This document shows positions 1-7,798 of a DNA stretch of 64,000 nt, in pieces (position 1 is the stretch's first letter; the number at the start of each line of letters is the position of its first letter). Below the pieces are notes generated by a model, which had not been told where the DNA came from, searched no databases, and saw only the letters and a program-made list of their open reading frames with translations. The DNA is taken from contig RIAY01000012.1 in assembly GCA_003833075.1 (NCBI GenBank), forward strand, positions 1-64,000, written 5' to 3'. The stretch is from Muribaculaceae bacterium Isolate-036 (Harlan). GTDB lineage: Bacteria; Bacteroidota; Bacteroidia; Bacteroidales; Muribaculaceae. The position numbers and the translations under genes were made by a program.

Positions 1-46
1 AAAATGGACTATACAATCCGATTTGCGACAACAACCCGTATTGACT

Positions 47-372
47 TTACAGATGGGGGAGGAAAATATGAGCTGAAAGCAAGCAACCCGGATGTGCTTG
101 GAAGTTTCTATATAGACGGAGAAAACCTTTTACAGAAGCGTCATACACAACGGCGTTGGAACGGCAATGTCGGGAGTGGGCTTTTACACGCTTGCCACAA
201 GTACGGCATGTTGTGACGTAATGTCTGACCTCCGTTATCAATGGCTTTAGTTCCGGCAACGAGATTATCGTGTGATGTAATCCAGCTCGGTATCACATCC
301 GTCCAGTGAATCTCCGCATTCATCACACATGCCGGGTTTCTCATCCACGATATTGTCGACAGAGTCGTTCAC
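47..372 (-). pseudogene. IS66-type transposase remnant (zinc-finger region), frameshifted
   Basis: Reading leftwards, a short frame from a GTG at 372 encodes a C-x2-C segment (KPGMCDECGDSLDG) and stops at 265. The next frame, shifted by one base, continues with LPELKPLITEVRHYVTTC, then CRTCGKRVKA and NAVVYDASVKG. This order, two C-x2-C pairs flanking a LPxxKPxxTExRxY segment followed by NxVVYxxxVK, is what I know from the zinc-binding region of IS66-family TnpC transposases. Both frames are broken and nothing of the DDE catalytic domain is visible. The element probably extends beyond the left edge or has decayed. Family assignment is by motif memory only. Confidence 0.45.
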
Positions 373-407
373 TTCTGCTATGTCATTAACCTACTGTTTA
401 ACAGATA

Positions 408-439
408 CAAAGATACAAAACTTATTTGACTTTACCAAA
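408..439 (-). promoter_or_regulatory. Bacteroidetes-type promoter reading into the IS66 remnant
   Basis: On the minus strand a TTTG (-33 box, 439-436) is followed after 20 nt by TATCTTTG (-7 box, 415-408). This matches the Bacteroidetes consensus TTTG-N19-21-TAnnTTTG. Transcription would start near 403 and run left into the transposase remnant, so it may be the old transposase promoter. Confidence 0.5.
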
Positions 440-742
440 TAAAATTGCCGCTAATTTCTATAAAACCAGCAGGTTAAATTTACTTATAATGGTGATGTCT
501 ATTCCACATTATCGCCTTAGCGTGTCCGCTGAATAGTTACACGTCCTTCTTCTGTCAGACAAAAATCATCAAGAACAACATTTCTTTGTGGCTCTGCAAT
601 TTAGTCACCTTCCCACCAGTAAGTCTTTATTTACAGAGAAACATTCAAATCCAATCACATTTATTGAAATTTTATTTGTGTGTGCGTATCGTTTCATTTT
701 ATTTTAGTAAATTTGCTGACATTATAGGTACTATTAGAACTA
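440..742. other. AT-rich intergenic region with a -7 promoter element for the downstream gene
   Basis: No gene was recognised here. A plus-strand TAAATTTG at 708-715 matches the -7 box and would give a leader of about 25 nt for the gene at 743. I do not see a TTTG at the right -33 spacing. The rest is AT-rich sequence without repeats I could recognise. Confidence 0.4.
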
Positions 743-2056
743 ATGAAAATAGAGGACATACTGTCTCGTGCTTCCGACACGAAAGCACTGAGTATCGGAG
801 ACGGTGTGATCGTTGAGGCTCCCGGAATGTTCAAGAGACTTTTCGCCGGGAAAAGGCCTGTTATTATTGCTGATGCCACAACGTGGCGAATTGCGGGAGA
901 GAATCTTCAGAATCTTTTTGAATCTGACGGATTGTCTCCGGAGATGCCTTTTATATTCACCGATCCCAACGTTCATGCCGAATGGAGTTTCATCGAACAG
1001 CTTGACAACAGGTTGCTCGCCACGGATGCAGTGGCTGTTGCCGTTGGTCTCGGCACGATCAATGATCTTGCCAAACTTTCATCATGCCATGCCGGCAGAC
1101 GCTACATGACCGTCGGCACTGCGGCTTCCATGGACGGGTACACAGCATATGGAGCTTCAATTATCAAGGATGGCAAGAAACAGAGTTTCTCATGCCCCGC
1201 CCCGTTGGGTTTCATCGCTGACATTGATATCATCTCAAACGCGCCTTGGAGAATCACGGCAAGCGGCTATGCGGACCTTTGCGCCAAAGTGACTGCAGGC
1301 GCAGACTGGATACTTGCCGATGCGGCGGGTGTAGAACCGATTGACACCGTCGCGTTCAACACTGTGCAGAATGGATTAAAGAGTGCTCTGTCGGACCCGG
1401 AGGGTCTGCGCAACGGAGACCGCAAAGCTTTATATCATCTGATGGAAGGTCTTCTGCTCGGCGGTCTTGCAATGCAGATAAACAAGTCCAGTCGCCCTAC
1501 AAGCGGCGCGGAACACCAGTTCTCACACCTCTGGAATATGGAACACCACACATTGGCTGACGGCTCAACTCCATCTCATGGCTTTCAGGTTGCAATCGGG
1601 ACATTGGCATCTACTGCCCTTTACGAACAGATGCTTGACGAGGATTTCACAAGACTCGACATCGACCGGTGTCTTAGCGTCTGGAAGACACTCGATGAAG
1701 TCAAGGCTGAAACAAGGGAAATGTTCAAAAATACGGATTTTCCAGACATTGGAGAAACCGAGATGGAGGAAAAATATGTTGATAAAGAGGGCTTGCGCCG
1801 ACAGCTGACCTCTCTTAAAGACAACTGGATTGAAATACGGGAAAAACTGCGGCATCAGCTGATACCTTACAGTAAGATGAGAAAATCTCTGCAAGCTGCG
1901 GGCGCGCCTGTGCTTCCGGAGCAAATAGGAATAACAAGGGAAAGGCTCAGTATCAGTGCTGTCAGGGCTCAGAGAATCAGACGCAGATTCACGATACTTG
2001 ACGTTGCTCGCCGCACGGGCAACCTCGAACGCTGGTCTCAAAACATGATACACTGA
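743..2056 (+). CDS. sn-glycerol-1-phosphate dehydrogenase-like protein (AraM/EgsA family)
   Basis: 437 residues, iron-containing alcohol dehydrogenase superfamily, glycerol-1-phosphate dehydrogenase branch. The family reduces dihydroxyacetone phosphate to sn-glycerol 1-phosphate with NAD(P)H, using Zn or Ni. Visible signatures are the nucleotide-binding GLGTIND (102-108), the segment VGTAASMDGYTAYGAS (124-139), and likely metal ligands D178 (SGYADLCAK), H258 (SGAEHQFSHLW) and H279 (PSHGFQ). The C-terminal third after about 340 is a helical extension typical of bacterial AraM proteins. It is monocistronic: a remnant lies upstream and a terminator palindrome directly downstream. In bacteria the physiological role is poorly known (G1P lipids, or arabinose clusters in Bacillus), and no arabinose genes are adjacent here. 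ATG start at 743 follows the -7 box at 708 by a short leader. Confidence 0.8.
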   Translation: MKIEDILSRASDTKALSIGDGVIVEAPGMFKRLFAGKRPVIIADATTWRIAGENLQNLFESDGLSPEMPFIFTDPNVHAEWSFIEQLDNRLLATDAVAVAVGLGTINDLAKLSSCHAGRRYMTVGTAASMDGYTAYGASIIKDGKKQSFSCPAPLGFIADIDIISNAPWRITASGYADLCAKVTAGADWILADAAGVEPIDTVAFNTVQNGLKSALSDPEGLRNGDRKALYHLMEGLLLGGLAMQINKSSRPTSGAEHQFSHLWNMEHHTLADGSTPSHGFQVAIGTLASTALYEQMLDEDFTRLDIDRCLSVWKTLDEVKAETREMFKNTDFPDIGETEMEEKYVDKEGLRRQLTSLKDNWIEIREKLRHQLIPYSKMRKSLQAAGAPVLPEQIGITRERLSISAVRAQRIRRRFTILDVARRTGNLERWSQNMIH

Positions 2057-2105
2057 CAAAATAAAGTACTAAGACCGCTTCTGAAGAATTCAACCGGCGA
2101 CTTTT

Positions 2106-2171
2106 CAGGAACAGCCCCATAAAAAAGGATGCGCATGATCATGCGCATCCTTTTTTATGGGGCTGTTCCTG
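2106..2171. terminator. 66-bp perfect palindrome, bidirectional terminator
   Basis: Positions 2106-2138 are the exact reverse complement of 2139-2171: 33-bp arms with no spacer. Six A and six T flank the GC-rich core on the two sides (GGATGCGCAT arms), so each strand gives a hairpin followed by a U tract. It separates the convergent dehydrogenase (+) and susD (-) genes, ending one base before the susD stop region. Confidence 0.85.
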
Positions 2172-2172
2172 C

Positions 2173-4167
2173 TTATTTCGTAGCGGGGAGATTCGGTTCG
2201 ATTGGCCAATAAGGATTCTGATAGATCACAGACTGCGATGGAGTCTGATGGTCGGGAGATGTCAGCATCATCTGTTTGATAGGCACAGGACGCAGATAAT
2301 GAGCCATAGTCCATTTCAGACCGTCTTTCACCTCGCTTGTAGCCTTTGCCTCATGCGGGCGATAATACTCGCTGAGATCTCTCGATGAAATATTATCCTT
2401 GAGCTCTTTTGCGTTATACCATGCCTCCATCGGAGTGTTCCAGATATGGAAACCTTCGCAATGATAACCGGTTGTCACCATCTGGTCCATTGATCTCCAG
2501 CGGTAAAGATCGGCTGAGCGGAAGCCCTCTGCCATAAGTTCAAGACGACGTTCACGACGGATATTGTAACGCACGGGATCAATGAGCTGTCCTGCAGTAT
2601 ATGCACCCCAGTCACCTTTTGCCTCCTCCGACATCACAGTAGCCTGGATTGTCTTGTTGTAATCCTGGTCAAGTCCCTGATGACGGGCGCGGATTGCCTT
2701 CCAGTAGCGGTCGGCGGTGGCATTGATCGCACCTGTGCGTTCGTAGCAAGCCTCTATATAGTTAAGCAAAGCCTCGACACTGCGGAACACAGGACAAGCA
2801 GTGTAGTTATTGCCGTTCGCACACTGAATCTGGTCAAAACTGTTGCCTTTGCGGAGTGCGTATCCTGTGGAATAGTTGCGTTCTGTGTTGGAGTCCAGAA
2901 TAACAGGATAAGGCTCAACCGGTTCAGCATGGTCACCTGAGGAATTGGCGATAAGCACATTCTTCTGTCCTGGTTCCTTGAGCATCACGTATAGACGGGG
3001 GTCACGGTCACGGCGCACATCGGCAATTGTCTTGTCGCCATGATATCCTGCACCGTTTGCGTAGATAGGAAGTCCGTTAGCCATGGGGAAAGCATCCACC
3101 ATGCCTCGGGTGATTCCTCGACCATAGTTACCGTGCTGAGCCATGACCACAACGTTATGAACCACACCGAGCGACTGGCTGTACTGACGCCACAGCATGA
3201 CCTCGGGATTGCCGGAAAGATCGAGCGTGCCGAACATTGCAAGCCACGGGTTTTCATTCTCTATTGCGCTGAGTGTCGCACCCTCGGTCTGTGGAACGAT
3301 ACCTGTGTTGGGGGTAAGCGAGTTCACTTTTGCATCGCCCACTTCCTTTGCCGCCGCCATTGCCTGGTCAAAGAACCAGTTTGCCTCAGCCTCTACAGAA
3401 CCTGTCGGATACGCGAAATCCGGATGATACGCCTTTCCGGGCCAGTCCTGACTCCCGGGCACAAATGCCGTTCCTGCGAAATTTTTCAGCCAAGAACCTT
3501 CATAAAGAGCGACTCTCGATTTGAAAAGTTTAACGACATCCGCGTTGATACGGGTCTTGGCTGCCGTAGTTCCCTTGAGCAGATCGTAAGCCTTGTCAAG
3601 ATCCGAAAGGATAAATCTTGCCACTTCATTGCGCGGGGCACGTTTGCTTGCCTCTACAAGCTCAGGCTCGTTGTCAGTAAGGGCATGCTCTATAATCGGA
3701 TAGTCGCCGTATGTCTTGAGATGCGAAAAATACTGATAGGCGCGGAAGAAATACATCTCGCCGATGTAACGCTGGATATTGTCTGTATTGCCTGTGATAG
3801 CGTTTGCCTCGTATTTAGGCAGCACCTGGTCAAAGAAATAATTGATCGTGTTGATGTTCACGAATGTCCAGTTGCCGTCGTCAAGCGATGTCTTCCAGTT
3901 GCCCGGAACGTATTTGCCGTCATAATTGAGTGAAATCTGGCTGTCTGTATGTATGTCATCGCCATAGATACCATAACTCCAGTTGCCATGCGAGGCGAGG
4001 ATGGTATACATATTATTGGCATAATACTGGAGCGAGGATTCATCGTTGAAATATTTCTCCGGAGTCACGGCATATTGCGGCTCCTGATCAAGAAAATCGT
4101 TGCAGGAAGTCATTGTGCCGGCAGCAGCAACAACAAGCGCAGTCTTGATATATATATTGAGTTTCAT
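2173..4167 (-). CDS. SusD/RagB-family outer-membrane nutrient-binding lipoprotein
   Basis: Surface lipoprotein that caps the SusC-type channel and captures the glycan or peptide ligand. I place the start at the ATG at 4167 rather than the ATG at 4179, because MKLNIYIK begins a normal lipoprotein signal with lipobox TMTSC (Cys22); 664 residues. The N-terminal NDFLDQEPQ and the YFxD segment, the TPR-like helical middle, and the C-terminal RRERRLELMAEGFRSADLYRW block are SusD hallmarks. It follows susC in the same direction. No glycoside hydrolase, sulfatase, peptidase or regulator is adjacent, so the substrate cannot be deduced from context. Confidence 0.93.
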   Translation of the reverse strand: MKLNIYIKTALVVAAAGTMTSCNDFLDQEPQYAVTPEKYFNDESSLQYYANNMYTILASHGNWSYGIYGDDIHTDSQISLNYDGKYVPGNWKTSLDDGNWTFVNINTINYFFDQVLPKYEANAITGNTDNIQRYIGEMYFFRAYQYFSHLKTYGDYPIIEHALTDNEPELVEASKRAPRNEVARFILSDLDKAYDLLKGTTAAKTRINADVVKLFKSRVALYEGSWLKNFAGTAFVPGSQDWPGKAYHPDFAYPTGSVEAEANWFFDQAMAAAKEVGDAKVNSLTPNTGIVPQTEGATLSAIENENPWLAMFGTLDLSGNPEVMLWRQYSQSLGVVHNVVVMAQHGNYGRGITRGMVDAFPMANGLPIYANGAGYHGDKTIADVRRDRDPRLYVMLKEPGQKNVLIANSSGDHAEPVEPYPVILDSNTERNYSTGYALRKGNSFDQIQCANGNNYTACPVFRSVEALLNYIEACYERTGAINATADRYWKAIRARHQGLDQDYNKTIQATVMSEEAKGDWGAYTAGQLIDPVRYNIRRERRLELMAEGFRSADLYRWRSMDQMVTTGYHCEGFHIWNTPMEAWYNAKELKDNISSRDLSEYYRPHEAKATSEVKDGLKWTMAHYLRPVPIKQMMLTSPDHQTPSQSVIYQNPYWPIEPNLPATK

Positions 4168-4191
4168 TTGAATTATCAATTATAAAGGTTA

Positions 4192-7100
4192 TTAGAGAGT
4201 GACACTTACACCGAAGGAATATGTACGCGACAGCGGATAAGCGCAGCCGCCCCAGCCGTTCGGGTCGTCGATAGTCTCCGGATCGAAGAGTTTGTTGAGT
4301 TTTGTTCCAGTCCAAAGGTTCTCGGCAGAGAAGAATACACGCACCTTCTCAAGAGCGATCTTGCGGGTAAGGTTCTGTGGCAATGTGTAACCCACCTGAA
4401 GGTTCTTCAGACGGATGTATGACGCATCCTGCAGATAACGTGTCTGTGTCTGGTGGTTCTTGTTTCCGTCGTTGCCGAAGATAGGACGCGGGAAATAAGA
4501 ATCGGTATTCTCGGCTGAATAGCCGCCCTTAACAGACCATGTGTCTGCATCGCGGAAATAATCCGAATGTCCGGTCAGACCCTGGCTCCACCAGAAGTCG
4601 CCTGCGATACCCCAGAAATAACCACTGCCCTGCCAGTAGTCGCGTTTCATGACACCCTGGAAGAAGAGACGGAGGTCAAAACCTTTCCATGCGCCGGTAA
4701 GGTCGAATGAGAACATATATCGCGGTGTGCTGTTACCTATTAGCTTGAGGTCACCGTGATTCTCAAGTGTGTTGGCGCCATTGTCAATCTTTCCGTCTCC
4801 GTTGAGGTCAGCGTACATCACGTCACCGGCGGCGAAATTTGATCCGAGAGCAGCCTGACCGCCGTTAGGCAGAGATGATAAATGAGCATTCATCTCATCG
4901 TTGGTGCGTGCAACGCCTATTGTCTCGTATCCCCAGATCTCATTGATATAACGACCCTGGATATATGTGTCTGGGTCGAGCGAATTCGACGGATTGTTGT
5001 TGTAACGTGTGATTTTGGTGCGTGCGTCGGAAAGCACGAATCGCGCTCCGTAAGACAGACCGAATGGAAGCTGGTCGTTCCATGCGATTTCAAGATCCCA
5101 GCCATGGCTGCGGAGGTCACAGTTGTTGGTTTTGGGCACTTCGGTTCCGAGTGTCGCAGGAAGCTCCGCACCGGGACCTACCATGTTTTTGGTATCACGG
5201 ATAAAATATTCGAAGCTACCTGTCAGACGGTTATTGAAGAGACCCCAGTCAAGACCGATGTTCCAGGTGTGCACCTTCTCCCATGTAAGCATCTCGCTCA
5301 CGAGTCCCGGATAACCCACAGTATTCGGTTTCACTCCGTTCTGGAGCCATCTGCCGTTGTTCATTGAGATTCCAAGCAGACGGTATGTCTGGTATCTTTC
5401 ACGCCAGTTGTCGGCATTCTGGTTTCCAAGCACACCATAGGATGCGCGGAGTTTGAGATGATTCACATAAGGTGTGAGCGATTCCCAGAATTTTTCCTGA
5501 GCGATGTTCCAACCCACGGATGCGGAGGGAAGCCATATCCAGCGGCGGTTCTGGCGGAAACGTGATGTACCGTCATAACGAAGGTTGACTTCAGCCAGAT
5601 AACGTCCGTCGTAATTATAATTCAGACGACCGAAGAAACCGGCTGTGCTCCATTCGTAACTTGCTCCGTTGACACTGGGGGTTATCTCTTTGCCGTCATA
5701 TCCGTAGCCGGTGGTGAGATCCACTTCCGGAAGGTCATCTACGATTATGCCGTTGCGCTGGAGACCGAAATCCTTCTCTTTGAGGTTTTCGCTCTGGAAA
5801 CCGAGCATGACGTGGAAATTATTCTTTTCGGCAACAGTGAAGTCATAATTCGAATAAATGTTCCAGTTCAGGAAGTTCTGTTTGTGATAGTCTTCATGAA
5901 CATTCGACCCGTTGTTGTAGACATAAGGTTCGCCGTTGACCTTGTGGTTATAGATCATATGGGAATCCCAGTGACGCATCTTGGAGATGGTGCTGTAGTT
6001 GAACTCCGCATGTATGTCCCACCCTTTGAGAGGTTTGAAGATCATGTTGAGCTGATAATAATTCTGGTCGGTCTGAGTCTTGTCAGAGCCTCCTTCCTGA
6101 AGTCCGTATACGGGTGACGGGGAGTCATACATGAAACCGTTATCATCATATATCGGCAGAATGGGCCATCCCTGACGTCCGAGCACCTGATACAGGTTGT
6201 TGGTAAGAGTAGAAGGACGGATATAGTCCTTGCGGATCCACCGCGTGGAGAAGCCAAGCGAAAGCCAGGAATAAAGGTCTGCGTTGAATTTACCGGTAAG
6301 TGTATAACGCTTGAGTCCCTCTTTTCCCCAGTCTACCATACCGGGCTGATTGAGGAAGTTACCAGACACATAATAGTTTATCTTCGAAGTTCCTCCACTA
6401 ACGCTGAGATTATGCTCGTTAGAGAAATTATGGTCCTTGTATACTGTATCATACCAGTCAACGTTGGCGTTGGCGGAATCATACGGATTCTTCCAGTAAT
6501 CTCCGTCGGGCACCATGACTGTGTTGATTTTTCCCTCATAATAGTCCTTGATACGTCCGAACCATTCATCGTTGAAGTGAGGACCCCAGCCCGGTGTGTT
6601 CACACATCCATCGTTGTAGAACTGCGCGAAATGGTATGAATCCATTGTGTGCGCCATATTTATCAACGAGCTGAAGCGCAATGAGTTGTTATAGTTGATT
6701 ACAGGCTTCCCTTCCGTTCCCCTCTTGGTGGTCACAAGAATCACGCCGAAAGGAGCGCGGCTACCGTAAATCGAGGCTGCGGCGGCATCTTTGAGCACCG
6801 AGATGCTTTCGATATCCTGTGGGTTGATGGCGTTGATATCACCCTCCATTCCGTCGATAAGGATAAGCGGAGAACCGGATGAACCGTCACCGATAGTACC
6901 GTTTCCTCTGATATTCATGGTAGGATTAGATTCAAGCGAACCATTGGGGTTGTTGATCTGCAGACCGGGAACAACTCCCTGGAGTGCCTGAGCCGCAGAT
7001 GTCACAGGACGCTCCGACAGTGCTTTCTTGTCGGCAACGCTGACTGATCCGGTAAGATTCACTTTCTTCTGTGTGCCGAAACCAACCACTACGATTTCGT

Positions 7101-7458
7101 TGAGCATTTCGTCATTAGACTGAAGGAGGATGTCCATATCCTCACCGGCAACCGCCTTGATTTCTCGCGTCTTGCATCCGACATATGACACCACAAGTGT
7201 AGCGCCGGGTTTGACCTTGAGTGAGAAACGACCGTCAATATCCGTTGACGTACCGTTGCCGGCAACTCCTTTTTCCATGACCGTAGCTCCGATGGAGGGA
7301 CCTTCCGGGTCACTTACTATACCTGTTACTGTGATTAGCTGCGATTGAACTTTGCTTTGCGCCTGAAGAGGTGTCGGTGTCGCGAAATGATAACCGAAGC
7401 CTCCCATAAGAGCACAAGCCACCAGCAGCCTTCTTGCCACTAATGAATGAGTTTTCAT
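4192..7458 (-). CDS. SusC/RagA-family TonB-linked outer-membrane transporter
   Basis: 1088 residues. It forms the 22-stranded beta-barrel that imports the ligand captured by SusD, powered by TonB-ExbBD. Order of parts: signal peptide (1-34, cleavage near LQAQS), carboxypeptidase-like regulatory domain (about 43-114, TGIVSDPEGPSIGATV), Ton-box-like EIVVVGFGTQKK (121-132), plug (about 136-245, SERPVTSAAQALQGVVPGL, RGNGTIGDGSSGSPLILIDG, VLKDAAAASIYGSRAPFGV), barrel, and terminal FGVSVTL. There is no N-terminal STN secretin domain, so anti-sigma signalling is not expected. The stop is 24 nt from the susD start, giving a two-gene operon. Confidence 0.95.
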   Translation of the reverse strand: MKTHSLVARRLLVACALMGGFGYHFATPTPLQAQSKVQSQLITVTGIVSDPEGPSIGATVMEKGVAGNGTSTDIDGRFSLKVKPGATLVVSYVGCKTREIKAVAGEDMDILLQSNDEMLNEIVVVGFGTQKKVNLTGSVSVADKKALSERPVTSAAQALQGVVPGLQINNPNGSLESNPTMNIRGNGTIGDGSSGSPLILIDGMEGDINAINPQDIESISVLKDAAAASIYGSRAPFGVILVTTKRGTEGKPVINYNNSLRFSSLINMAHTMDSYHFAQFYNDGCVNTPGWGPHFNDEWFGRIKDYYEGKINTVMVPDGDYWKNPYDSANANVDWYDTVYKDHNFSNEHNLSVSGGTSKINYYVSGNFLNQPGMVDWGKEGLKRYTLTGKFNADLYSWLSLGFSTRWIRKDYIRPSTLTNNLYQVLGRQGWPILPIYDDNGFMYDSPSPVYGLQEGGSDKTQTDQNYYQLNMIFKPLKGWDIHAEFNYSTISKMRHWDSHMIYNHKVNGEPYVYNNGSNVHEDYHKQNFLNWNIYSNYDFTVAEKNNFHVMLGFQSENLKEKDFGLQRNGIIVDDLPEVDLTTGYGYDGKEITPSVNGASYEWSTAGFFGRLNYNYDGRYLAEVNLRYDGTSRFRQNRRWIWLPSASVGWNIAQEKFWESLTPYVNHLKLRASYGVLGNQNADNWRERYQTYRLLGISMNNGRWLQNGVKPNTVGYPGLVSEMLTWEKVHTWNIGLDWGLFNNRLTGSFEYFIRDTKNMVGPGAELPATLGTEVPKTNNCDLRSHGWDLEIAWNDQLPFGLSYGARFVLSDARTKITRYNNNPSNSLDPDTYIQGRYINEIWGYETIGVARTNDEMNAHLSSLPNGGQAALGSNFAAGDVMYADLNGDGKIDNGANTLENHGDLKLIGNSTPRYMFSFDLTGAWKGFDLRLFFQGVMKRDYWQGSGYFWGIAGDFWWSQGLTGHSDYFRDADTWSVKGGYSAENTDSYFPRPIFGNDGNKNHQTQTRYLQDASYIRLKNLQVGYTLPQNLTRKIALEKVRVFFSAENLWTGTKLNKLFDPETIDDPNGWGGCAYPLSRTYSFGVSVTL

Positions 7459-7743
7459 TGGCTAAAATTTTTAATTGGTTAGTTCTTTGTTAATATATCT
7501 GTATTTAAGTTTTCCTATGTCAACTTAACGTATATTCAATGTTATCATCAATGTACTACAGGGCTTGTCAGAGGAGCATGTTTAATAACAAGCTGTGCGG
7601 TTATTCCAAGGTAACAATATGTCTGATAAAATATGCGCGTTTATAAAACATTACATATTTTAATATTCTTTTGCAAATTTATATAAAATCATTTACCTCT
7701 TCCAATAATTAACGTTTATTGACATTATTTTAACATTTAGCAC
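7459..7743 (-). promoter_or_regulatory. Long susC leader with -7 promoter element
   Basis: AT-rich gap upstream of susC. On the minus strand TAAATTTG (7681-7674) matches the -7 box and an imperfect ATTG lies 21 nt further upstream (near 7706-7703). A start near 7668 would leave a leader of about 210 nt, longer than for most genes here, which leaves room for small-RNA or riboregulatory control known for other SusCD loci. I see no fold I can name. Confidence 0.35.
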
Positions 7744-7778
7744 AAAAAAAACGGTTGCCGATTTCTCGGCAACCGTTT
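7744..7778 (-). terminator. Rho-independent terminator of the PFOR gene
   Basis: Stem 7749-7760 with 7767-7778 (AAACGGTTGCCG arms, 6-nt loop). On the minus strand the hairpin is followed by seven T. It lies 20 nt after the PFOR stop. Confidence 0.85.
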
Positions 7779-7798
7779 AAGTATAGAATAGTAAAACA

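Noticed and set aside
4..216. 70-residue plus-strand frame at the left edge
   Set aside because: It is opposite the IS66-like remnant and does not look like a protein in its second half; the left context is missing.
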